DNA of 64,000 nt from Microvirga pudoricolor (GTDB lineage Bacteria > Pseudomonadota > Alphaproteobacteria > Rhizobiales > Beijerinckiaceae). Below are positions 16,030 through 24,980 of this stretch, in pieces. Each line of letters begins with the position of its first letter. Within the stretch, counting starts at the first letter, position 1. The stretch lies in NCBI RefSeq assembly GCF_016892705.1, contig NZ_JAFEMB010000001.1, forward strand, positions 248,001 to 312,000, given 5' to 3'. Under the pieces are notes generated by a model. That model had not been told where the DNA came from and searched no databases. It worked only from the letters and a program-made list of their open reading frames with translations. Both the position numbers and the translations under genes were made by a program.

Positions 16030-17883
16030 TCAGAAGATGAAGAAGTCGTTGTGCGTCAGGTCCGTCTTCGCCTTGACCTTGGCGAACAGGACCGCGCCCT
16101 TTCCACCGAAGCCGTCGGCATCGTAATAAACCTTGCCGGAGCGTTGATCGTAGAGGATCTTGTCGCTCTTCTCCTGGCCCTTGGTCGGGTCGCCGATCTT
16201 GTAGAAGTCTTCGGCGTTCAGGGTCTTCTTGTTCAGCGCCTTGAACACGCTCTTCTTGAGATAGAAGGTGTCGTCGTTCCCCTTGACGTTCTTGAAGTCC
16301 GTGATCTTGTCGACGTTCTTCTTGGCGTTCAGCTTGGTGTCGAAGACGAAGCGGTCGTTGCCCTTCAGGCCCGTGATGGTGTCGTTGCCGAGACCGCCCG
16401 CCAGCTTGTTCTTGCCAGCATTGCCGATGATCACGTTGTTGAGGTTGTCGCCCGCCGTGTTGATGGCCGTCTTGCCGAGGAGCACGACCCGTTCGACGCC
16501 GATCGTCTGAGCGGCCGTCAGGGTGACGCTGGTCTGGATGATGTCCTTGCCGGCGGTGTCGGAGATCATCACGCGGGCATCGTTGACGATGTAGGTGTCG
16601 TCGCCGGCGCCGCCGTTCAGCGTGTCGGCGCCCGTGCCGCCGCTGATGGTGTCGTTGCCGGCCGTGCCGGTGATGACCTGGTTGAACTCGTTGCCGGTGA
16701 GCCTCGTTGCGGTGGTCTTGGTGGAGGTCAGGAATTCGACCTCCACGCCGGCCGCGAGGGTGTAGTCGGCGCTGGTCTTCACCGTATCGGATCCGCCGCC
16801 GACGCGCTCGACCACCACGTCGCCGCTGGCGTCGACGAGGAACAGGTCGTTGCCGCCGTTGCCGGTGAGGATATCGTTGCCGGTGCCGCCATCGAGCGTG
16901 TTGGCGAGGTCATTGCCGGTCAGGGTGTCGTTGTAGCGGGATCCCGTCAGGCCCTCGATGCTCTCGAGAACGTCGCCCACCGCATGGCTGCCGGAATGCG
17001 TGGCGCCCGCGACGAGGCTGACCGTGACGCTGGTCGTGGCGCGGTTGTAATCCGCGAAGTCGATGCCCGCGCCGCCCCGCAGGAGGTCGCCGCCGAGATA
17101 GCCGGCCAGCACGTCGTCGCCGTTGCCGCCATCGATGGTGTTGGCCACGTCGCTGCCGCCCATCGTGTCGTTGAAGTTCGAACCGACGAGGCGCTCGATA
17201 CCCGAGAAGGTGTCGCCCGCGGCTTCGCCGAGGCCCGCGACCACGTAGATCATGTCCATGCGGATCGCGGCGCCAGCCGACGCATAGCTCACCGTGTCGA
17301 TGCCGACCGCGTTGGCGTCGTCGACCGTTCCACCCAGGAACTTGTCGGCGCCGGCGCCGCCGATCAGCACGTCGTCGCCGAGCCCGCCCTCGAGGACGTT
17401 GTCGCCGTCGCTGCCCACGAGGGTGTCGTTGAACTTCGAGCCCAGGAGGCCCTCGATCTCGCTATAGGTGTCGCCCTCGGCTTCACCGCTGTTCTTGAAC
17501 CCGTAATGCGCGCTTCCCAGCACGGCCACGACGCCCGTGGTCGCATAGGCGTAGGATGCCGCGTCGATGCCGGCGCCGCCGCGCAGCACGTCCGCGCCGC
17601 CGAGGCCGCTGAGGTAATCGTTGCCGGCGCCGCCTTCGAGGGTGTTGGCGTTCTCGTCGCCGATGAGAAGGTCGCTGAAAGCGGAACCCTGCAGACCCTC
17701 GATCGAGTCATAGGTTGCGCTGATCGCCCAGCCCTGGGACGTCGGAATTCCGTTGGTCGTCGTGCTGGCCGTCAGGCTCGCCACAACGCGTGCCGGAGCG
17801 TCGACGAAAGACGCGATGTCGGCGGTATCGGCCGCGGTTCCTTCGAAGTCGAAACCTGTGTCCGTAGCCTTGATGAGTGCCAT
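16030..17883 (-). CDS. RTX-repeat secreted calcium-binding protein
   Basis: A 617-residue acidic protein built largely of hemolysin-type nonapeptides (GGxGxDxLx variants such as GGAGNDYLSG, GGLGDDVLIG and GGTGADTLNG) in several blocks separated by repeated modules with an SIEGLxGSxFNDTLxG theme, from about residue 60 to 530. The end, THNDFFIF, fits an uncleaved type I secretion signal. There is no Sec signal and no enzymatic domain. RTX repeats fold on calcium outside the cell; the product may be an adhesin, matrix or S-layer-like protein. No type I secretion genes are nearby, so export must rely on a system elsewhere. Confidence 0.85.
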   Translation of the reverse strand: MALIKATDTGFDFEGTAADTADIASFVDAPARVVASLTASTTTNGIPTSQGWAISATYDSIEGLQGSAFSDLLIGDENANTLEGGAGNDYLSGLGGADVLRGGAGIDAASYAYATTGVVAVLGSAHYGFKNSGEAEGDTYSEIEGLLGSKFNDTLVGSDGDNVLEGGLGDDVLIGGAGADKFLGGTVDDANAVGIDTVSYASAGAAIRMDMIYVVAGLGEAAGDTFSGIERLVGSNFNDTMGGSDVANTIDGGNGDDVLAGYLGGDLLRGGAGIDFADYNRATTSVTVSLVAGATHSGSHAVGDVLESIEGLTGSRYNDTLTGNDLANTLDGGTGNDILTGNGGNDLFLVDASGDVVVERVGGGSDTVKTSADYTLAAGVEVEFLTSTKTTATRLTGNEFNQVITGTAGNDTISGGTGADTLNGGAGDDTYIVNDARVMISDTAGKDIIQTSVTLTAAQTIGVERVVLLGKTAINTAGDNLNNVIIGNAGKNKLAGGLGNDTITGLKGNDRFVFDTKLNAKKNVDKITDFKNVKGNDDTFYLKKSVFKALNKKTLNAEDFYKIGDPTKGQEKSDKILYDQRSGKVYYDADGFGGKGAVLFAKVKAKTDLTHNDFFIF

Positions 17884-18261
17884 ATTATCCTCGGTTAAAA
17901 CATTTTGCCTTGGTGATTGCTCTTGCCCCTCGAAAAAATTCGGGAAAGCAAAGACTTGGACTTGAGCGCTTCGAGGAAATCGGCTCTCGGCCTACAGGGA
18001 CGAACGTTCGCGTTAGAACTGTATTGATCACCCACCCACGCACGAACCGGTCTGTCTCCGTCCATTTGATGGGTGACAGCTAACGATTCGTTATTTCCAA
18101 TACAATGTTACAAGCAATGTTATCAAGGGGCATTTATGCCGACTTGACGTGCAATAGTGTCGCTACGTCATCCCGCAACGGCAAAGTTGGGCCCGAACTC
18201 TTGCATTTGCCTGGAGGCGCCATCGGGGGCATAGGCATGCTCGCATCAGGAAGGCCATCTC
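17884..18261. other. intergenic stretch, no gene seen
   Basis: Separates the divergent RTX gene and the PLP enzyme gene. Parts of 18070-18175 are AT-richer than the surroundings and may hold the promoters, but no element could be assigned with confidence. Short open frames here lack ribosome binding sites. Confidence 0.4.
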
Positions 18262-19347
18262 ATGTCCCCAACCACCGACCGCCTCTGGGTCGACCACGCC
18301 ATCCAGACCATCGAGGCCGATTTCAACCGGTCGGCGGATACGCATCTCCTGCGGGTGCCCCTGCCCGGCGCTCCCGCCATCGCGCTTTATCTCAAGGACG
18401 AGTCGACCCATCCGTCGGGCAGCCTGAAGCACCGGTTGGCCCGGTCGCTGTTCCTGTATGGCCTGTGCAATGGCTGGATCGGGCCGACCACGACGGTGAT
18501 CGAGGCGTCGAGCGGGTCCACGGCCGTGTCGGAAGCCTATTTCGCCCGCATGCTGGGCTTGCGGTTCATCGCCGTGATGCCGCGCTCGACCTCCGCCGAG
18601 AAGATCGCCCAGATCGCCTTCTACGGTGGAGAGAGCCATTTCGTGGACAGCCCCGCCGAGATGTATGCCGAGAGCGCCCGGCTCGCGGAGACCCTTGGCG
18701 GGCACTACATGGACCAGTTCACCTATGCCGAACGGGCGACGGACTGGCGCGGCAACAACAACATCGCCGAATCGATCTTCAGCCAGATGGCCCATGAGGA
18801 GCACCCCGTTCCGGCCTGGATCGTCGTCGGCGCCGGCACGGGCGGGACCTCGGCCACGCTGGGGCGCTACATCCGCTACCGCCGCCTGCCCACGCGCCTG
18901 GGGCTGGCCGATCCGGAAGCCTCCGTGTTCCACCGGCACCTCGCGGACCGCCGCGTGTGCACCGTGGACTGTGCCCCGTCCCTCATCGAGGGGATCGGCC
19001 GCCCCCGCTGCGAGCCGTCCTTCGTGCCGGAGCTCATCGACCGGGCGGACGCGGTGCCGGATGCGGGCAGCATCGCGGCGGCCCGGGTTCTGTCCCGCCG
19101 GATCGGGCGATCCTGCGGCGGCTCGACCGGGACGAACCTCTGGGCCGTGGCCGGGATCGTGAGCCGGATGGCGGAGAGCGGGGAGAGCGGATCCGTCGTG
19201 ACGCTCTTGTGCGATTCCGGGGAGCGCTATCGCAGCACCCACCTGAGCGACGATTGGCTCGCCTCGCGGGCCATCGACATCCGGCCCGCGGAAGACGCCA
19301 TGGAACGCTTCTTCGAGACGGGCCGGTTCGACCGCCCTACGGCCTGA
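18262..19347 (+). CDS. PLP-dependent cysteine synthase-family enzyme, Cds1-like cysteine desulfhydrase
   Basis: A 361-residue fold-type II PLP enzyme. The Schiff-base Lys56 lies in [10 protein letters not shown], the substrate loop is ASSGSTA and the phosphate-binding loop [10 protein letters not shown]. The sequence matches the Cds1 branch (PLP-dependent cysteine synthase family, L-cysteine desulfhydrase) rather than CysK/CysM: it has the extended GGSTGTNLW segment and a C-terminal CDSGERY motif. The likely reaction is breakdown of L-cysteine to pyruvate, ammonia and sulfide. GGAAGG precedes the ATG. It stands alone, 85 bp upstream of a cyclase gene. The exact activity is inferred from family. 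Confidence 0.75.
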   Translation: MSPTTDRLWVDHAIQTIEADFNRSADTHLLRVPLPGAPAIALYLKDESTHPSGSLKHRLARSLFLYGLCNGWIGPTTTVIEASSGSTAVSEAYFARMLGLRFIAVMPRSTSAEKIAQIAFYGGESHFVDSPAEMYAESARLAETLGGHYMDQFTYAERATDWRGNNNIAESIFSQMAHEEHPVPAWIVVGAGTGGTSATLGRYIRYRRLPTRLGLADPEASVFHRHLADRRVCTVDCAPSLIEGIGRPRCEPSFVPELIDRADAVPDAGSIAAARVLSRRIGRSCGGSTGTNLWAVAGIVSRMAESGESGSVVTLLCDSGERYRSTHLSDDWLASRAIDIRPAEDAMERFFETGRFDRPTA

Positions 19348-19432
19348 CCCCTCCCCCGGAGGTCCCATTGCGGCGGCCCCCGCGCCATGCTCTGATCCGG
19401 GCCGGTCGAGCCATTAGTATGACGGAGCGGGC

Positions 19433-20800
19433 ATGCGTCCCAACCTGCGCGAGGAGGATCCGCTCCAGGAAATCACATCCTTCGCCGCCCACCGCCCTCT
19501 GGAGACGGACCTCGTCGCCTCCCTCATGCGACGCCACGAGGTTGCGGCGGAGCGGCTGATCGGCTGGCTGAGGGTGATCAGCGGCCTGTGCATCTTCCTG
19601 ACGGTGATCGTGGCCGACGGCATCATGGACGGTTTCGCGCCGACACCGACCGGCCTGTTCGAGCGCAATGCATGGATCGCCTCGATCGGGTTCCTCGTCC
19701 TGGGCGCCGCGAGCATTCTCCTGGCGGCGCCGCAGCGCTGGCGTCATGCCTACGCCTACCTGTTCATGACGCTCGACGTCGGGCTGGTGCTGGGGATCGC
19801 CTACGCGGCCGTCGGGGAGCGCGGGCTGCCGGGGAACGCCCTGCCATCGACGCCGATCGCCTGGGCGGCTCCGCTGCTGCTTGCGGTGGGTGCGCTGCGC
19901 TACGACGTGAAGGTCCAGCTTTGCTCCATCGCCCTTCTAACACTGGGTTTCGTCGCGATCGCGGTAGGCCTCAACCACGAGCTGATGCTGGGTCCCGGGC
20001 AGGGACCCGGCAACGACCCGGCCTGGAGCCGCCTTTTCACGATGCCCGTCAACGTCATGAGATTGTCCCTTTTGGTCCTGGCCGGGTCCGCGACGGCGTT
20101 CGGCATCGTGCGTTCGCGCCGGATGCTCGCATCGGCGGTGCGCGACGCGGTCGGGCGGGCAAGCCTCTCCCGCTTCCTTCCGGCCGAGATCGCCCCACGC
20201 ATCGCGGAGGGCGACGCCGCGCTGCGGCGCGGACGGCGCCAGCGCGCCGTGATCGTCTTCGTGGACATCCGGGATTCGACCTCCATGGCCGAGGGCATGG
20301 ACCCCGAGCGCCTGTCCCTGTTCTTCACCGCCTTCCGGGCGCGCATCCTCGGCAGTGTGCGGCGCCACCACGGCTTCGTGGACAAGTTCATCGGCGACGG
20401 CGCCCTCATCCTGTTCGGCGTGCCCGAGGAAGGCAGCGACGACGCCAACCGCGCCCTCGCCTTCGCGCAGGATCTGGTCGGCATCGTCGAAGCCTGGAAC
20501 GCCACCAAGGAACTGCCCCACACCGTGCGGATCGGGATCGGCATCCATGTGGGCGAGGTTTTCTGCGGAATCGTCGGAGACGAGGAGCGGATGGAGTTCA
20601 CCGTCCTGGGCGACGCCGTGAACGTCGCCTCCCGCCTCGAGCAGGCGACCAAGCATTACAGGGAAACCATCCTGGCCTCCGGCGCGGTCGTGGAGGGATC
20701 GTCCGGCCGGACGGCCTGGCGGGAGATCGGCCGGGAGCCGCTGGCCGGCCGGCGGGAGCCGGTCGTCATTTTCGCGCCGGCCCTGCGGGACGTCGTCTAG
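19433..20800 (+). CDS. membrane-bound class III adenylate/guanylate cyclase
   Basis: A 455-residue protein. The N-terminal half (about residues 40-225) contains around six hydrophobic helices. The C-terminal class III catalytic domain (about 265-440) has both metal-binding Asp motifs, VDIRDSTSMA and DKFIGDGALILFG, and the late segment FTVLGDAVNVASRLE with the transition-state Asn/Arg. The fold forms cAMP (or cGMP) from the nucleoside triphosphate as a dimer. The membrane part is probably a sensor of unknown ligand. Its stop codon overlaps the asnC stop (shared CTAG). Confidence 0.88.
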   Translation: MRPNLREEDPLQEITSFAAHRPLETDLVASLMRRHEVAAERLIGWLRVISGLCIFLTVIVADGIMDGFAPTPTGLFERNAWIASIGFLVLGAASILLAAPQRWRHAYAYLFMTLDVGLVLGIAYAAVGERGLPGNALPSTPIAWAAPLLLAVGALRYDVKVQLCSIALLTLGFVAIAVGLNHELMLGPGQGPGNDPAWSRLFTMPVNVMRLSLLVLAGSATAFGIVRSRRMLASAVRDAVGRASLSRFLPAEIAPRIAEGDAALRRGRRQRAVIVFVDIRDSTSMAEGMDPERLSLFFTAFRARILGSVRRHHGFVDKFIGDGALILFGVPEEGSDDANRALAFAQDLVGIVEAWNATKELPHTVRIGIGIHVGEVFCGIVGDEERMEFTVLGDAVNVASRLEQATKHYRETILASGAVVEGSSGRTAWREIGREPLAGRREPVVIFAPALRDVV

Positions 20801-21264
20801 GGGAGCCTCGCGAGAGGGGCCTGCGTGGACTTGACGCTCTTCGTCACGATGTAGGTGAAATAGCGGTCGATCCCGAGATCCTGGGTCAGCAGCCGGTCGA
20901 TCAGGCGCTGATAGGCATCGATATCGTCCGCGACCACCTTGAGGATGTAATCGACGCCCCCGCCCGTGGCATCGCAGGCTACGATGCCCGGCTCCCCTAG
21001 GACGGCAGCCTCGAAGCGCTGGAAGTCCGCCTGTTGATGGCTTTTGAGCATGATCTCGACCAGCACCGAAGTCCGGCGAGCCACGGCGTCGAGGTTGATG
21101 CGAGCCGTATAGCCCAGGATGACGCCGCCCCTTTCCAGGCGACTCAACCGCTCCCAGCAAGCCGTCGGGGAGAGGTTCACGGCCTCCGCAAGCCGCAGCT
21201 TGGTCATCCGGCCGTCTTGCTGGAGCGCCGCGAGTATCTTGAAGTCGATCCTGTCGAGTTTCAT
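20797..21264 (-). CDS. asnC: Lrp/AsnC-type regulator of ectoine utilisation (AsnC/DoeX)
   Basis: A 155-residue Lrp-family protein: N-terminal helix-turn-helix (residues 3-60, with LRLAEAVNLSPTACWERLSR) and C-terminal RAM ligand-binding domain (about 70-145, with GVDYILKVVADD). The start at 21264 matches the family; an upstream ATG at 21309 would extend it by 15 non-conserved residues. Ectoine clusters typically carry an asnC/doeX gene beside enuR, and here the two are divergent. In characterised systems this feast/famine regulator activates the catabolic operon; that role is inferred. Confidence 0.82.
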   Translation of the reverse strand: MKLDRIDFKILAALQQDGRMTKLRLAEAVNLSPTACWERLSRLERGGVILGYTARINLDAVARRTSVLVEIMLKSHQQADFQRFEAAVLGEPGIVACDATGGGVDYILKVVADDIDAYQRLIDRLLTQDLGIDRYFTYIVTKSVKSTQAPLARLP

Positions 21265-21291
21265 GGCTATCCAGAGCACCGGTAGAATGTC

Positions 21292-22794
21292 ATGATTAAA
21301 CCAAGACAATCGCCTGAGACAATCCTCCGAGACGACCCCATGCCCGGACCCGGCTCACCTCTCTTCTCAAGCGTCGACACCGACGGCGCGATCATTCTCG
21401 CGGATTGGAACCCTGTTCTGCTGAAGCGTCAGGGTGCGACGAAGCACAAGATCCTGACCGAGCGCATCATCGCGGATATCGACGCCGAGATCCTGCCCGC
21501 CCGCGCCCGGATGCCGACGCACCGCGACCTGGCGCGCCAGCTCGGCGTGTCGGTCCAGACCGTGAGCATCAGCTACAAGGAGGCCGAGCGCCGAGGCTAC
21601 CTGCGGGGGGAGGTCGGACGGGGCACCTTCGTGCGCAGCCGGATCACCGAAAAGGCCGACCGCTTCATGCTGGACCGCAACCCCGGTGAGACCATGGACC
21701 TGTCCATCGTCCGCGCGGTCTATACGGAAGCGCACGAGGACGCCTCCCGGGCCGTGATGGGCAGCCTGTCCCAGGCCGACAACAGCGCCTTCATGCGCCC
21801 CTGCCGCCCGATCGCGGGCCTCGACCGGCACCGGGCCGCGGCGCAGTCCTGGCTGCGAGGCCTCGGCATCGAAGCCACGCAGGACCGCATCCTCATCACC
21901 AACGGCACGGCTCATGCGCTGTTCCTGGCGGTGGCCGCCGTGGTGCAGCCGGGCGAGATCGTGCTGACCGAGGGCCTGACGGATCACGGCATCATCGGGC
22001 TGTCCAACGTGCTCGGCTTCAGCCTGCGCGGCCTGCCCACGGACCGGGAGGGCATCCGGGTCGACGCCCTGGAGGAAGCCTGCGCGGCGGGCGGCGTCAC
22101 GGCTCTCGTCCTCGTGCCGACCCTCGGCAATCCCACGAGCCACGTCATGGGCGCCGAGCGTCGCCGGGCCGTGGCGGAAATAGCCCGCCGCTATGGCGTC
22201 TTCGTCGTCGAGGACGAGGTGTACAAGCCGCTGCTCGACGAGCCCCTCCCCTCCATCGCGGCCATGCTGCCCGATCTCGGTTTCTTCGCCACGAGCTTCA
22301 CGAAGTCCGTCATGACAGGCCTGCGCACCGGCTACCTCGTGGTGCCGCCGCAATACGGCATCCGCGTTGCGAGCATCATGCGGGTCACCACCTGGAGCGC
22401 CACGAACCTCTCGGCGGAAATCGCCACCCAATGGGTCGAGGACGGCACCGCCGGGAGGCTGGTGGAGTTGCAGCGCCGGGAAGCCCGCGCCCGCCAGGCC
22501 ATCGTGTCCGAGATCTTGGGCGAGCACGTGGCCCAAACCCATCCCCTGTCCCTTTGCGCCTGGCTGCGGGTGCCCCCGCGCTGGACCGAGGAAGGCCTCG
22601 TGCGGGCACTTGCCCAGAATCAGATTGCCGTGACGCCGTCGGACCCGTTCATGGCGGGGGGAACGAGCGGCGGCGGCATCCGGATCTGCCTGGGCGGGCG
22701 CCTGTCCCATGCGGCGCTTGCGGAGGCCCTGCGGATCGTCAAGCGGACCTTCGAGCAGCTGCCGCCGGTCTATGATGTAAGCTCGATCGCCTGA
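21292..22794 (+). CDS. enuR: EnuR-like MocR/GntR repressor of ectoine catabolism
   Basis: A 500-residue MocR protein: an N-terminal GntR winged helix (about residues 50-115, ARMPTHRDLARQLGVSVQTV then GEVGRGTFV) and a C-terminal aminotransferase-like domain with the PLP-binding Lys338 in ATSFTKSVMTGLRTG. In characterised bacteria EnuR represses ectoine uptake and catabolism genes and is released by ectoine degradation intermediates that react with its PLP. Position between asnC and eutB strongly supports the name. The start is uncertain: ATG 21340 would leave a larger divergent promoter region and a more family-like N-terminus. A palindrome at 22824-22853 is its probable operator. Confidence 0.85.
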   Translation: MIKPRQSPETILRDDPMPGPGSPLFSSVDTDGAIILADWNPVLLKRQGATKHKILTERIIADIDAEILPARARMPTHRDLARQLGVSVQTVSISYKEAERRGYLRGEVGRGTFVRSRITEKADRFMLDRNPGETMDLSIVRAVYTEAHEDASRAVMGSLSQADNSAFMRPCRPIAGLDRHRAAAQSWLRGLGIEATQDRILITNGTAHALFLAVAAVVQPGEIVLTEGLTDHGIIGLSNVLGFSLRGLPTDREGIRVDALEEACAAGGVTALVLVPTLGNPTSHVMGAERRRAVAEIARRYGVFVVEDEVYKPLLDEPLPSIAAMLPDLGFFATSFTKSVMTGLRTGYLVVPPQYGIRVASIMRVTTWSATNLSAEIATQWVEDGTAGRLVELQRREARARQAIVSEILGEHVAQTHPLSLCAWLRVPPRWTEEGLVRALAQNQIAVTPSDPFMAGGTSGGGIRICLGGRLSHAALAEALRIVKRTFEQLPPVYDVSSIA

Positions 22795-22823
22795 CGACCA
22801 GCGGTCGACCCGTCGGCGAATTG

Positions 22824-22853
22824 TTTCATGACAATATAAAGATTGACATGAAA
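22824..22853. promoter_or_regulatory. candidate EnuR operator before the eut/doe/ehu operon
   Basis: A 12-bp inverted repeat TTTCATGACAAT/ATTGACATGAAA with a 6-bp spacer and one mismatched pair. Its right arm contains TTGACA (22843-22848), a likely -35 hexamer, so a bound dimer would block the promoter. The eutB start is 125 bp downstream. Confidence 0.6.
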
Positions 22854-22977
22854 ATTGGTGCATCCCACCATCGCTTTGTCCTGGAAAACTCCAGTCGGCA
22901 AGGGTGGCGATGCTGTCGATCCGTTTGCACCGTTCCAGTCAGTGGGCTCGCCGCGCGGCCGCCGGGAGCGGTCCGGC

Positions 22978-23967
22978 ATGAGCCGGGTCGGCCTCGACAG
23001 GATTGCGGCGGCGGCCGAACGCATCGCCGGGCATGTGCGGCGCACGCCGCTCGACCCTTCCCCAAGCTTGTCCCGATCCTGCGGCGTCCCTGTCTTGCTC
23101 AAGCGCGAGAGCCGGCAGACCACCGGTAGCTTCAAGCTGCGCGGCGCCACGAACGCCGTTCTGTCGCTGGGAAGCGAGGCGCGGGCCAGGGGCCTCGTCA
23201 CCGCCTCCACCGGCAACCATGGCCGCGCCCTCGCCCACGCCGCGAAAGCCGCGGGAGTCCGAGCGGTGGTGTGCATGTCGGCACTCGTCCCTGCCAACAA
23301 GGTGGAGGCCGTGCGAGCGCTCGGCGCGGAGATTCGCATCGTCGGTCGATCCCAGGACGACGCCCAGGACGAGGTGGACCGCCTCGTCCGCCAGGAAGGC
23401 CTGGCCGAGATCCCTCCCTTCGATCACCCGGATGTCATCGCGGGCCAGGGCACGGTGGGCCTGGAAATCGCGGAGGATTGCCCACAGGCCGAACTCGTTC
23501 TCGTCCCCCTTTCGGGCGGAGGCCTCGCGGCCGGGGTCGCGGCGGCGATCAAGGGCAAGCTGACCCAAGCCCGCGTGATCGGCGTCTCCATGGAGCGCGG
23601 TGCCGCCATGGCGGCGAGCCTCCTGGCGGGCAGGCCCGTCTCCGTGGAAGAGTTGGAAACTTTCGCGGATTCCCTGGGTGGCGGGATCGGCCTCGCCAAC
23701 CGCTACACCTTCGCCGGGTGCCGCGATCTCCTGGACGGCACGGTTCTGCTGACCGAGGACGAGATCGCGGCGGGAATCCGTCACGCCCATGCCCAGGACG
23801 GCGAGGTGCTGGAAGGGGCAGGCGCGGTCGGCATCGCGGCGCTGCTGGCGCGCAAGGTCCCCTTGAGCGGTCCCGTGGTGGTCCTGTTGTCCGGGTCCAA
23901 CATCGATCCGGTCCGTCACCGGGCTCTCGTGGGCGGCGATGCCACAACCGCAGCGGGGGCCTGGTGA
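22978..23967 (+). CDS. eutB: EutB, threonine dehydratase-like enzyme of hydroxyectoine utilisation
   Basis: A 329-residue fold-type II PLP enzyme: Schiff-base Lys53 in TTGSFKLRGA, ASTGNHGRA substrate loop and the phosphate-binding SGGGLAAGV. It resembles serine/threonine dehydratases, and the neighbours identify it as EutB. With EutA and EutC, EutB is thought to remove the hydroxyl of hydroxyectoine so that it enters ectoine catabolism. ATG 22978 has GGGAG upstream; a longer frame from 22855 overlaps the operator. The stop overlaps the eutC start (TGATG). EutA is not present. Confidence 0.87.
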   Translation: MSRVGLDRIAAAAERIAGHVRRTPLDPSPSLSRSCGVPVLLKRESRQTTGSFKLRGATNAVLSLGSEARARGLVTASTGNHGRALAHAAKAAGVRAVVCMSALVPANKVEAVRALGAEIRIVGRSQDDAQDEVDRLVRQEGLAEIPPFDHPDVIAGQGTVGLEIAEDCPQAELVLVPLSGGGLAAGVAAAIKGKLTQARVIGVSMERGAAMAASLLAGRPVSVEELETFADSLGGGIGLANRYTFAGCRDLLDGTVLLTEDEIAAGIRHAHAQDGEVLEGAGAVGIAALLARKVPLSGPVVVLLSGSNIDPVRHRALVGGDATTAAGAW

Positions 23968-24980
23968 TGGCCCAGATGGTCATTCTCACCGAGCCGGATC
24001 TGCGCCGGATCGTCAGGCTGGACCAGAGCGCGGTCGCCTGCATCGAGGACGCCTTTCTGGCCCTTGCCACCAAGCCCGTGGTGATGCCGCCGATCCTGCG
24101 CCTCGACATTGTCGAGAACCGGGGCGAGGTGGACGTGAAGAGCGCCTATGTGCCGGGCCTCGACGGCTTCGCCATCAAGGTCAGTCCCGGCTTCTTCGAC
24201 AACCCGAAGATCGGCCTGCCGAGCGTCAACGGGCTCATGATGCTGCTCAGCACGAGAACCGGCCTTGTCGAAGCGCTTCTCCTCGACAACGGCTATCTCA
24301 CGGATATCCGCACAGCCGCCGCCGGAGCCGTCGCCGCCAGGCACCTGGCGCGGGAGGATTCGCAGAGCGCCGCCATCTTCGGGGCGGGGATCCAGGCACG
24401 CCTGCAATTGCAGGCGCTGACCCTCGTGCGTCCCATCAAGCGGGCGGTGATCTGGGCCCGGGATCCCACGAAGGCGGAAGCAGCCGCGCGGGAAGCGGCG
24501 CAGGCCCTCGGCATTCCGGTCCAGGCGGCCTCCACGCCCGAAACGGCTTGCCGCGACGCGGACATCATCGTGACGACGACCCCGGCCGAGCGGCCGATCC
24601 TCGAGGCCCAGTGGATCCGGCCTGGCCAGCACATCACGGCCATGGGCTCGGATTCCGAGCACAAGAACGAAATCGATCCGGCGCTCTTGCCCCGCGCGAC
24701 CTACGTGGCCGACAGCCTGGCGCAGACGCGCCGCCTCGGCGAGTTGCATCACGCCATCCGCCTCGGCCTCGTGCCCCCGGACAAGGCCTTCCCCGAACTC
24801 GGGCAGATCGTGGCCGGACGGGCTCCAGGCCGCGCGAGCCCGGAGGCCATCACCCTGTGCGACCTCACGGGCACAGGGGTGCAGGACACCGCCATCGCCA
24901 CCCTGGCCTGCCGCCGCGCCACGGAAGCGGGCGCCGGCAAGGCCATCGACACACTAAAATCTACCGGAGAAACGCCTTGA
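23967..24980 (+). CDS. eutC: EutC, ornithine cyclodeaminase-like protein of hydroxyectoine utilisation
   Basis: A 337-residue member of the ornithine cyclodeaminase/mu-crystallin family: the N-terminal half includes KVSPGFFDNPKIGLPSVNG, followed by the NAD-binding AIFGAGIQARLQ near residue 140 and the C-terminal DLTGTGVQDTAIA segment. In hydroxyectoine users EutC acts with EutB. It overlaps eutB by one base and doeA by four, so the genes are translationally coupled in one operon. The reaction of this subfamily is less well established than its pathway assignment. Confidence 0.86.
   Translation: MAQMVILTEPDLRRIVRLDQSAVACIEDAFLALATKPVVMPPILRLDIVENRGEVDVKSAYVPGLDGFAIKVSPGFFDNPKIGLPSVNGLMMLLSTRTGLVEALLLDNGYLTDIRTAAAGAVAARHLAREDSQSAAIFGAGIQARLQLQALTLVRPIKRAVIWARDPTKAEAAAREAAQALGIPVQAASTPETACRDADIIVTTTPAERPILEAQWIRPGQHITAMGSDSEHKNEIDPALLPRATYVADSLAQTRRLGELHHAIRLGLVPPDKAFPELGQIVAGRAPGRASPEAITLCDLTGTGVQDTAIATLACRRATEAGAGKAIDTLKSTGETP

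Noticed and set aside
15862-17898. Open frame of 678 codons on the plus strand
   Set aside because: It is the antisense of the RTX gene; its repetitive Val/Ala/Asp composition mirrors the GGxGxD repeats on the other strand.
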